From positions 1 to 28,234 of IMG/VR virus record IMGVR_UViG_3300031898_000271: a stretch of 28,234 bases of DNA; one strand, given 5' to 3'. The stretch is from a virus. This document shows, in pieces, positions 22,553 through 28,234 of the stretch; the first letter of the stretch is position 1; every line of letters starts with the position of its first letter. The translations under genes were made by a program, and so were the position numbers. The notes under the pieces were generated by a model, which saw only the letters and a program-made list of their open reading frames with translations, did no database searches and had not been told where the DNA came from.

Positions 22553-22789
22553 TCAGCCTCCTATAAGTTCCCGAATCTTCTTCAGCCTTGCGATGATCTC
22601 TTCAGCCTCTTCTCTGCTCAACACATCGTCAGCTAGAGCATCAGCTGTGTAGCTGAGAACGTCTCCAACGCTTTTCACTAAGGCCAAGACCTTCCTGTAG
22701 CTGGCATAGTATACGCTACCTGCAATTGCAGCCAAGACAATCGCCAACAAGGCGAGGGATATTTCCAGATACAACGTTTTCTTTCTCAC
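22553..22789 (-). CDS. Small N-terminally anchored membrane protein, holin-like
   Basis: A 78-residue protein with one strongly hydrophobic helix at residues 6-29 (LYLEISLALLAIVLAAIAGS and on), followed by an amphipathic, charged C-terminal helix pair ending 'EEAEEIIARLKKIRELIGG'. This topology is common among small phage holins of the one-helix type and among their regulators. It is the first gene of the long late block, with a TATA-like AT-rich stretch about 85 nt upstream. Membrane location is sure; lysis function is only inferred. Confidence 0.65.
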   Translation of the reverse strand: MRKKTLYLEISLALLAIVLAAIAGSVYYASYRKVLALVKSVGDVLSYTADALADDVLSREEAEEIIARLKKIRELIGG

Positions 22790-22890
22790 TTCCTGTTACG
22801 CCGAGGAACGGCATAACTGCAAAATGTCGAAGGAAGGACGGGCTGGGTTCCTTCCGGCACTCTGTTCAGAAGTCTTTCAAAATTTAATGA
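22790..22890 (-). promoter_or_regulatory. Leader region of the late gene block
   Basis: 101 bp without a gene. On the minus strand an AT-rich TTAAATTTT stretch (around 22880) could be a TATA box for the downstream block. Two hairpins follow: GGAAGGA...TCCTTCC at 22832-22855 (7-bp stem, 10-nt loop) and an imperfect GTTACGCC/GGCATAAC pair at about 22796-22818. They may form a structured 5' leader. No sure transcription start can be given. Confidence 0.4.
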
Positions 22891-23415
22891 TCACGATATT
22901 TGCTTTACAGTGAAAGATCCGAAGCCTCTCTTCCTTTCCGCCCCCAAGCCTATCCTCTCTCCAGAAAAACTCAGAGCATCAAGAAATCTTTCTACTGAGA
23001 TAACTGAAGTGGGAATCTTGAATGAAGCTTCAACCCAAGACCCTGGCGGGCAAGCTTCATGCCTCTTCAGACCCGCGCCCCTCGATCGAGCGATCACTGG
23101 CAACGTGACTTGGAGAATCGATTTTCCATGAGGAATATGCATCTCAGCGTCTTTGCAGAATACGTAGTTTTCCAGAGTTTCGGGGAGATCAACTATTCGA
23201 GCCATCTCTCTGATGAGCCCTCTGAACTGCCCTCGAAGAACCACTATTCTGTTATCATCGGTCCTGTGGAGAACCTCGTCGAACTCATCGGAAGGCTTGC
23301 TGTCAAGCCAATACGGCGCTGAGGCTATGTGCCCTCCGAGAAGAGGCTTTGTAAAGGTCAGTTTAGCACTGACTTCCTTGTAGCTTCCATATTTTATCCT
23401 GGTGGCCGATTTCAT
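22891..23415 (-). CDS. Stand-alone RAMP-like protein
   Basis: 174 residues from the ATG at 23415; in-frame ATGs at 23439 and 23502 are alternatives. It opens with AKLTFTKPLLGG, then HRTDDNRIVVLRGQFRGLIRE, a strand rich in Val/Ile ('SILQVTLPVIARSRG'), GSWVEASFKIPTSVIS, and ends in GERIGLGAERKRGFGSFTV. The TFtxPLLGg opening occurs in a family of phage-encoded proteins I recognise by pattern. The Gly-rich RIGLGAERKRGFGSF end is very like the G-loop of RAMP/Cas5-Cas6-Cas7-type RNA-binding proteins. There is no neighbouring cas gene or CRISPR. Function unknown; RNA binding or interference with host CRISPR effectors are testable ideas. Confidence 0.65.
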   Translation of the reverse strand: MKSATRIKYGSYKEVSAKLTFTKPLLGGHIASAPYWLDSKPSDEFDEVLHRTDDNRIVVLRGQFRGLIREMARIVDLPETLENYVFCKDAEMHIPHGKSILQVTLPVIARSRGAGLKRHEACPPGSWVEASFKIPTSVISVERFLDALSFSGERIGLGAERKRGFGSFTVKQIS

Positions 23416-23521
23416 CCTCTTCACTTTGACATTATTCATTAGGTAGTGTATGTGAATGAACAGACATGACCTGACTCGAGAAGAGAGAACTCGAGCGGAC
23501 ACGAAGCGAGTGACTGTGCAG

Positions 23522-23770
23522 TTATGCCTTGATAATCTTCCAGAACACCAGAATTATCCTTCGATCGGTGCTTTTCCACTCTTTCGTGACCAGTTTTCTG
23601 CTCTTGAGTAGGCTCATTATGCGCTCAAGCTGGAACCAAGACGTTTGCACTCGATATTTCTCTTCAAGGATCGCTGCGATCTCAGCAGTCCTCATAGGAC
23701 CGTATTCTCGTAAGATGTTGAGCACAAGTATTGAGAGATCTGTCAGATGTCTCCATTGACGCATACTCAT
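23522..23770 (-). CDS. Winged-helix transcription regulator
   Basis: An 82-residue protein with a PadR/MarR-like winged helix: helix 'LTDLSILVLNILREYGP', helix-turn-helix 'RTAEIAAILEEKYRVQTSWF' and 'QLERIMSLLKSRKLV', then a wing strand pair 'KEWKSTDRRIILVFWKI'. It overlaps the upstream 74-residue gene by ATGA and lies just downstream of the AT-rich repeat region, so it is a good candidate for an early/late switch or repressor that acts on that region. DNA-binding fold is fairly sure; the target is inferred. Confidence 0.75.
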   Translation of the reverse strand: MSMRQWRHLTDLSILVLNILREYGPMRTAEIAAILEEKYRVQTSWFQLERIMSLLKSRKLVTKEWKSTDRRIILVFWKIIKA

Positions 23771-23991
23771 CTGGATTTCATCTGGCTAGGGTTGAGAGTG
23801 AATACGCGAGTATATCTGGATGTGCGGAGAACCTCGCCTTGTACTACATCGAGGAGATTCGATTCAGTCGTTGAGACGACTTCAGCTCTCTCCCGGTCTA
23901 TGAAGGCTGAATCGAAGACATGTTTAAGCTCGTTGAGCTTCAGGTCTCGAATATGTCTTCGACCTCTGAAGGATTCACGCCTATTCTTCAC
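23767..23991 (-). CDS. Small basic protein coupled to the winged-helix gene
   Basis: A 74-residue frame from GTG at 23991, preceded by GGGGAGGA at 9-nt spacing, and ending in an ATGA overlap with the regulator. The sequence is basic at the N-terminus (RRESFRGRRHIRD), with a helix 'LKLNELKHVFDSAFIDRERA' and a beta-rich end ('VVQGEVLRTSRYTRVFTL'). I do not recognise it. The strong ribosome-binding site and coupling support a real gene, perhaps a partner of the regulator. It is the first gene on the minus strand after the non-coding region. Confidence 0.6.
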   Translation of the reverse strand: MKNRRESFRGRRHIRDLKLNELKHVFDSAFIDRERAEVVSTTESNLLDVVQGEVLRTSRYTRVFTLNPSQMKSR

Positions 23992-24133
23992 TGTTGAGAA
24001 TCCTCCCCTTGAACGGGGCTCGGGATGAATCCGCTGGCATCACGCAAACGATATGCGTCTACAGCGTTGAAGAGAGCGCTTCGACAGGAATCGCCCTCGA
24101 ACCGCGTCGGCTAGATAATAGTGTATAGAAAAT

Positions 24134-24187
24134 ATATGAAGAAGACTATTGAGGAATATTGAAGAAATATTGAAGGTTATTAAGGAC
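24134..24187. repeat. Helically spaced TATTGAAGAA repeats, likely operator or origin iterons
   Basis: Four contiguous copies of a 10-11-bp unit, TATTGAGGAA, TATTGAAGAAA, TATTGAAGGT and TATTAAGGAC, occupy 24147-24187. They are preceded by a weaker fifth copy (TATATGAAGAAGAC, 24134-24147). Unit length near one helical turn places all copies on one DNA face. The minus strand also shows a TATA-like TATATTTTC here, so the repeats could be a promoter-operator for the winged-helix pair. Confidence 0.65.
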
Positions 24188-24450
24188 AAATAGTTGTCGA
24201 ACCGAGAAGATAAACAACTCCTTAGATCACTCTCTTCCCAAGGAACCTGAGACTTGACTTCCGGTAGAACGAAGATGACTCTACTCCCTTTTTCAGAACC
24301 AGTCCCTCAATCGGTCATTCAGTCAAAAGTGAAGGCACATGCTAAGCGAATATGTTTCTAAAGACTTCCAATCAACCGGGACCATGAGCTTAAAGCCTTA
24401 ATCAAGAAGGTCGAGGAGACGCTTTGAACAGATGCGAGAAGTGCACCTTT

Positions 24451-24497
24451 GTTCTTAGCAAACTCATCTAAGATTCACAAACATTTTATCTAAGAAC
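24451..24497 (+). promoter_or_regulatory. TATA promoter with flanking inverted repeat, leaderless gene
   Basis: TTTTATC at 24484-24490 is centred about 26 bp before the ATG at 24513, so transcription would start at or near the start codon, as in archaeal leaderless mRNAs. An 8-bp perfect inverted repeat, GTTCTTAG (24451-24458) and CTAAGAAC (24490-24497), brackets the box, and ATCTAAG occurs twice, as expected for a regulator site. Confidence 0.55.
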
Positions 24498-24512
24498 CCG
24501 CATTTCCCGCCT

Positions 24513-25607
24513 ATGGAACTCAAGACTTCAAACTTGCCAGAGTCGATTTCCATCGAAAGAGTCGTTGCCTCCGACCTGAAGCCTATCTACGTGACTTCAC
24601 ATCAACTGGCACTTGTTGTTGTATTGATTCTCATTCTGCTGAGTACGGCAACGGTGTACGCGCAGTCCCTTTTTGTGTCTGTGTTGGCTTCTCCTCAAGT
24701 CGGATCTGCTCCTTTGAATGTTAGGTTTACGACATTTGTCGTAGGAGGTGCGCCTCCTTACGATTTCTTTTGGGATTTTGGCGACGGAACTACAAACCGA
24801 ACTAAAGAGGCAAGTATTAACAAGACGTACATTGTTCCTGGAAGTTACGTTGCGATTGTTGAAGTAACCGATAGCTCCTACCCGCCAATAAAGAATCAGG
24901 CTTGGGGAGAAATCACCGTGTATCCCACAGGAGCCAAACGCACCCGGTTGTCATTACAAATAACAGAACGTTATGAGAAGGTTATCACTACGTGGGGGTC
25001 GATTACTCATCAATTCTACGTACTTACGGCCACATTAACCGATGAGAAGGATAATCCAGTACCGAAAGTCATCGTTACATTCTACATTAACTCTATCTAT
25101 CAACCCATAGGATCTGGTTTGACAAATAGCGATGGAAAGGCAACAACTCTAATTCCAGTGGACTTGTTGGAAAGCCCGCCCAACACCATACGTGCAAAGT
25201 CACGTGGTACCGAGGAATTTCTTCCGTCTGAGGTTTCCTACTATCAACTGTCAGTTAAGTCAGACTATGGCAACGTAACGGGGTCAGGCTGGTATAAAGC
25301 AGGGGAAACAGCTACATGGTCAGTAACTCCAACTATGATCGATATGAAGGGATGGTGGTGGCTAGTAGGCGGAAAGTATAGGGCCCTAAATCCAAGCGGA
25401 TCTGTGGAAATGACTGAACCGAAGGAAGTCATAGTCACTTGGGGCATAGATGACGAGTCCCTACGACAAATTATACTAAATACCTTTGCTCTCACCGGCC
25501 TCAATTTAGCGGCAATCGTGTTAATTGCACTAGAAATCAAGCGATGGAGGAAGAAGAAGCAGAAGAAGCATCGTAATTCTCATTCCGTGAGAGGATGGCT
25601 GAAGTGA
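24513..25607 (+). CDS. PKD-domain surface protein, membrane-anchored
   Basis: A 364-residue protein. A signal-anchor helix (about 28-50, LALVVVLILILLSTATVYAQ) is followed by a PKD domain (about 55-135) with the diagnostic FFWDFGDGTTN and 'YIVPGSYVAIVEVTD' strands, then a bacterial-Ig-like domain (about 150-245, 'ATLTDEKDNPVPKVIVTFYI') and a third beta domain with Trp/Gly-rich strands. A C-terminal membrane helix (about 322-345) with a Lys-rich cytoplasmic tail anchors it again. Such proteins are typical of archaeal cell surfaces. It is transcribed away from the viral block from its own promoter, so it is likely a host gene or moron rather than part of the virion. Confidence 0.8.
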   Translation: MELKTSNLPESISIERVVASDLKPIYVTSHQLALVVVLILILLSTATVYAQSLFVSVLASPQVGSAPLNVRFTTFVVGGAPPYDFFWDFGDGTTNRTKEASINKTYIVPGSYVAIVEVTDSSYPPIKNQAWGEITVYPTGAKRTRLSLQITERYEKVITTWGSITHQFYVLTATLTDEKDNPVPKVIVTFYINSIYQPIGSGLTNSDGKATTLIPVDLLESPPNTIRAKSRGTEEFLPSEVSYYQLSVKSDYGNVTGSGWYKAGETATWSVTPTMIDMKGWWWLVGGKYRALNPSGSVEMTEPKEVIVTWGIDDESLRQIILNTFALTGLNLAAIVLIALEIKRWRKKKQKKHRNSHSVRGWLK

Positions 25608-25610
25608 AAT

Positions 25611-25739
25611 ATGCAAGAACAGGAGTCCAAGAAGTTCTTCACATATTGCATGAAAGAGGTTGGAAAGATCTTTCTGACCGCGTTGACGCTCGTTTGAGAA
25701 ACGCGCGACCTTGAGCTTGAAACATTGATTAAGTGAAGG
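25611..25739 (+). pseudogene. Degraded short coding remnant
   Basis: One plus-strand frame reads MQEQESKKFFTYCMKEVGKI to a TGA at 25695 and then resumes in the same frame as ETRDLELETLIK to a TGA ending at 25739. The last part resembles the segment RDHELKALIKKVEETL encoded at 24395-24445, and the DNA after both copies shares GGAGACGCTT. It is either a remnant of a duplicated gene end or chance; the weak evidence supports only a tentative label. Confidence 0.3.
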
Positions 25740-25749
25740 AGACGCTTCA

Positions 25750-26619
25750 ATGCGCCGCGAGAATTGTGGAACTGAAGCAACAATGTCAATCTCTCCGCGT
25801 CTTTTGCTGTATGTAGAGTGTGACAGATGCAAGCAGTCGTGGTCGATAGATTCAGGTTTATTGCCAGCTCCCGTCCGGGCTCAAACTCTGACTTGTCAGT
25901 CGTGCAAAAATCAGTTTAGTGTATCGCAAGGAATTCTAAACCATTTCTGCTCAGAGAATATTTTTGCGGCATATATTATCAAGAGTTCTTGGATCGAAGT
26001 CGGTACGACTAACATTCAAACCGGTCAAATTGCGGCAGTCAATTTTGCCACAACTCCGGCAAAAGTGTTCAAGATCTTTCTGACACCCCTTGGATCGAGG
26101 CCGGTAATCCTAGAGCCTACACATACTACTGCGAAGGGTTTCAACATACTAAGTTCAACATTGCCGGGTGAACCACCAACATCAGCAATGGTAAACTGGA
26201 CTGCATTTGGGGAATCTGAAGGCTACCGTGCTGTTCCTTGGAAACAGGCGCTCGCTGATTCCAAGAGTTACGAATTGCAAAAGGATTCAAACATGGAAGT
26301 CGTCACCTCTGAGTTGGCTTTTGAATTGTTTGTTGATGAGTTCCTTAGGAATAAGGTCCGACTCAGACCAAACACTATGGCTCGGCTTCTAAGGCGTACC
26401 ATAGAGGAAAAAGTTTCCATCTGGTATGCTGAGGCAACAGGTCAAAGTCTCGGAACACAATTCCCCAGCCAATATGCAGCATGGCAGAAAAATACGAAAG
26501 AAGTTCGGGATAGAGTTATCCACAAAGGCTATCAGACAAATCCCCAACAAGGTAAAGACGCTTTCAAAGCTGCGATTGAATTAATATCAAGAATTGATGA
26601 AGATTGGTTTCTTAGGTGA
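25750..26619 (+). CDS. Zinc-ribbon protein with HEPN-like C-terminus
   Basis: A 289-residue protein starting at an ATG behind GGAG at 8-nt spacing; a second ATG at residue 12 is possible. Cysteines C24/C27 and C49/C52 form a zinc ribbon. The middle (60-180) is beta-rich and unassigned. The C-terminal ~110 residues are helical, with the motif EVRDRVIHKGY containing R253-x4-H258, the RxxxxH signature of HEPN RNases, followed by the helix 'DAFKAAIELISRI' typical of DUF4145-like HEPN domains. HEPN proteins act as toxins, in abortive infection or as RNases. Ribonuclease activity is inferred from one motif, so it remains tentative. Confidence 0.65.
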   Translation: MRRENCGTEATMSISPRLLLYVECDRCKQSWSIDSGLLPAPVRAQTLTCQSCKNQFSVSQGILNHFCSENIFAAYIIKSSWIEVGTTNIQTGQIAAVNFATTPAKVFKIFLTPLGSRPVILEPTHTTAKGFNILSSTLPGEPPTSAMVNWTAFGESEGYRAVPWKQALADSKSYELQKDSNMEVVTSELAFELFVDEFLRNKVRLRPNTMARLLRRTIEEKVSIWYAEATGQSLGTQFPSQYAAWQKNTKEVRDRVIHKGYQTNPQQGKDAFKAAIELISRIDEDWFLR

Positions 26620-26803
26620 CTCCAAGGAACACTACTTAGGCAATACGCGAAAATAGGAGGGGTTTGAACGCCCAAGGTCCGGTGGAATCGGCGTAAGCTA
26701 CTTATTGACTAGTTCCTTTTCGCATACCTCTCGTGAATGGTGCAGAGCTAATCCTCCCGCATAGTTTTTAAGAATGTGTCAGAGCGAAAGCAATTGAGAG
26801 AAC
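26620..26803 (+). promoter_or_regulatory. Intergenic region with a possible promoter for the nuclease-like gene
   Basis: 184 bp between two plus-strand genes. A TTTTTAAG stretch around 26764-26771 lies about 35 bp before the TTG start and could be a TATA box. A GGGTTTGAACGCCC segment near 26660 faintly recalls a tRNA T-arm, but no cloverleaf can be drawn. Nothing else is visible. Confidence 0.35.
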
Positions 26804-28234
26804 TTGACAAATGTACGGCTCGGCGATATGATTCAATGTATGATGCCAGTTTACAAGTCGATCGACATTCGTACTGCGTGTATAACTGAAGAAGGCCGCT
26901 GGCGTAATATTCTCACAGTCATTCGCTTTGCTCACGAAACAAGACAGACAACGGAAGAGAAACAAGCTGGTCTAGCAACAAACTTAGGCAAAATTAGTAC
27001 GGAGAAATTCAAAGTGGTCCACGAGACTCTTGATATTAATGAGTGGACGCGTCTCAAGGATTGGTTTCTGCAGGGTGAGATCAAGGTCGGCGACCTGACT
27101 GTAGTTCTAGACGATAAGAAGGACTTAGACGCGCTTAGTGGGAATCTGAGTTGTTACTCCTCCTATGCGGTGTGCAAGAACGAGTGGAATGTGCTTGAAG
27201 CTTACTCGACTACTAATAGAGATCCGCAACAAGTTTTGAGATTAGTTGAATCAGATGCGAGAAAAGCAGGCTTCCGCAGTATCTATCAAGCGATTAATGC
27301 ACTGCTTGGCGCTAGATATGCGGGCGGAATGACTGTCGATGTGATAGTACTAGCTCCAGCACTGGCGCGGCTTTCAATAGAAAAACTCGATCCGAATAGG
27401 CGTTTACTTTCTATTACCACAGAGATTCACAAGAATCTTCGGAATTGCGTGCTCAATGTTATTGTTCAAGAAAACGGAAGACAGAGACCGGAAATGCAAG
27501 AAGTCAAATTCAAAAGACAGATATCTCTCAATCCAGATCAAGGAATCGAATCGCGTACGGATTTCAGGAAAATTGAAAGTGGCTTGGAGCTTCCCGAGAT
27601 TCGACTCAACGATGAATTGGACATTAGACTTGTCGCAGGCGACATCGAAGTTTTTGACGTCTCGGGGTCGATCAAAAGATACTATACGACAGGATTGCTG
27701 AAAGTTAAACCTTTGTTCGACATCTTCTCCGAATTCAAAGATGACTTCGAATTCGAAGACTTGCTATTACGAGCTGACAAACTGAAGGTCAAGAAAAAGA
27801 ACAGGATAATCGAACCTCAGGAAGTCTTCGCGCGTTCGGTCGGCTGGTTGTTGAATTTCCTTGGTTTCACGTCGGTCAAGATGGATGAAAGAGAAACTCT
27901 TCGCGAGCCAGAGACGAAAGTGGAGATCGGGAGTGCCGACATCCTAGCCTATCATGAGCTAGAACGGATCTTTGTTCTTGGGAATTGCTCACTGAAGCCA
28001 CCGAAGACAGAAGATATTATTGCCTTACGAGATTTGAAAAAGAAATTCAGCGAGGGTCTTCTAGAACGAAGAGTGAACCGCGTAGTAGCCGCTTTCTTCT
28101 TTTTAGGTGAGGAACTGCTTCAAATCAAGGACAACGCTAGCAAAGAGGGGATCAAGGTATTTGGGGCCTCTGACATTCGGCAAATTCTATCCCAATTCCG
28201 CGAAGGAAGCTTCGACATCAGATCTTGGTTCTGA
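26804..28234 (+). CDS. Protein with restriction-endonuclease-like C-terminal domain (putative defence)
   Basis: A complete 476-residue protein that ends exactly with the window; it starts at TTG, with an in-frame ATG at residue 9 as an alternative. Residues 1-290 are mixed alpha/beta and unrecognised. Residues 335-435 resemble a PD-(D/E)xK nuclease: helix 'VFARSVGWLLNFLGFTS' with E340 before it, then a strand pair with GSADILAYHELERIFVLGNCSLKPP, giving D379 and K398, with N394/C395 where Glu is usual. This 'aDil...vlgNCslkp' arrangement is seen in diverged REase-like domains of defence proteins. Placed beside a HEPN-like gene, it may belong to a host or mobile defence cluster. The atypical active site makes activity uncertain. 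Confidence 0.6.
   Translation: MTNVRLGDMIQCMMPVYKSIDIRTACITEEGRWRNILTVIRFAHETRQTTEEKQAGLATNLGKISTEKFKVVHETLDINEWTRLKDWFLQGEIKVGDLTVVLDDKKDLDALSGNLSCYSSYAVCKNEWNVLEAYSTTNRDPQQVLRLVESDARKAGFRSIYQAINALLGARYAGGMTVDVIVLAPALARLSIEKLDPNRRLLSITTEIHKNLRNCVLNVIVQENGRQRPEMQEVKFKRQISLNPDQGIESRTDFRKIESGLELPEIRLNDELDIRLVAGDIEVFDVSGSIKRYYTTGLLKVKPLFDIFSEFKDDFEFEDLLLRADKLKVKKKNRIIEPQEVFARSVGWLLNFLGFTSVKMDERETLREPETKVEIGSADILAYHELERIFVLGNCSLKPPKTEDIIALRDLKKKFSEGLLERRVNRVVAAFFFLGEELLQIKDNASKEGIKVFGASDIRQILSQFREGSFDIRSWF

Larger units (their letters stand above)
23992..24512. promoter_or_regulatory. 521-bp divergent non-coding region
   Basis: No convincing gene on either strand. From left to right it contains a short hairpin (ACGCA/TGCGT, about 24042-24058), an AT-rich block with helically spaced repeats (24124-24187), a short inverted repeat (AGTTGT/ACAACT, 24192-24219), a remnant open segment reading RDHELKALIKKVEETL (24395-24445) and the promoter of the plus-strand gene. 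It divides the minus-strand viral block from the plus-strand genes and is a plausible control region or element boundary. No tRNA or attachment-site duplication was found. Confidence 0.6.

Noticed and set aside
26640-26700. tRNA-like GGGTTTGAACGCCC segment
   Set aside because: The arms do not pair into a cloverleaf on either strand and no anticodon stem or acceptor stem is found, so no attachment-site tRNA is claimed.
1-28234. CRISPR array or cas operon, in view of the RAMP-like protein
   Set aside because: No regularly spaced 25-40-bp direct repeats and no Cas1, Cas3, Cas10 or similar protein is seen.
1-28234. Integrase, transposase or insertion sequence
   Set aside because: None of the proteins shows a tyrosine or serine recombinase or DDE motif set, and no long terminal inverted repeats frame any gene, so integration cannot be shown.

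Overview
The window is almost entirely the morphogenesis (late) region of a head-tailed, HK97-fold dsDNA virus or provirus, very probably of an archaeon. On the minus strand, 32 tightly packed genes run from about 22.8 kb down to position 1. Most gaps are under 30 bp and many genes share ATGA, TTGA or TAATG overlaps. I infer an archaeal host from the many small zinc-binding proteins, the frequent GTG/TTG starts, the TATA-like leaderless promoter in front of the plus-strand gene at 24513, and the archaeal style of the PKD surface protein next door. A Bathyarchaeia-like or related Thermoproteota host is my best guess, but this is not proven.

In transcription order (right to left) the viral region holds the following. 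(a) 22.8-20.2 kb: a holin-like membrane protein, a hypothetical protein, a zinc-ribbon membrane protein, a Trm1-like methyltransferase, a transglutaminase-like cysteine hydrolase and small helical or ribbon-helix-helix-like proteins. (b) 20.0-13.6 kb: a small helical protein (possible small terminase), large terminase, portal, two head-associated proteins, a fused prohead protease/scaffold with an inserted zinc site, a capsid decoration protein and the major capsid protein. (c) 13.5-9.4 kb: accessory virion proteins (a fibre with seven 19-20-residue repeats, beta-sandwich proteins), a cysteine-cluster protein, a zinc mini-protein, a GT-A glycosyltransferase, the head-tail connector, a winged-helix regulator and a 45-residue protein. 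(d) 9.3-0 kb: a 614-residue spike whose C-terminus looks like a tail terminator, a 38-residue zinc protein, tail tube, baseplate-like protein, HK97 gp10-like tail completion protein, frameshifted tail-assembly chaperone, short tape measure, and tail-tip/adhesin proteins.

The strongest new observation is a canonical -1 frameshift heptamer (T TTT TTA, in frame) in the tail-assembly chaperone gene. Behind it lies an initiator-less 62-codon extension that ends just before the tape-measure start, which is the lambda G/GT arrangement in a probably archaeal virus. Other points of interest are a roughly 100-bp hairpin insertion bounded by near-identical 20-21-bp direct repeats between two late genes, helically spaced AT-rich repeats upstream of a winged-helix gene pair, a stand-alone RAMP-like protein, and a possible ACG start in the tail-tube gene.

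Right of about 24.0 kb the character changes. A 521-bp non-coding region leads into three well-spaced plus-strand genes: a PKD surface protein, a zinc-ribbon protein with a HEPN-like RxxxxH motif, and a protein with a restriction-endonuclease-like C-terminus. They look like host or defence-island genes. I found no integrase, tRNA or clear attachment site, so provirus versus free virus cannot be settled from this window.
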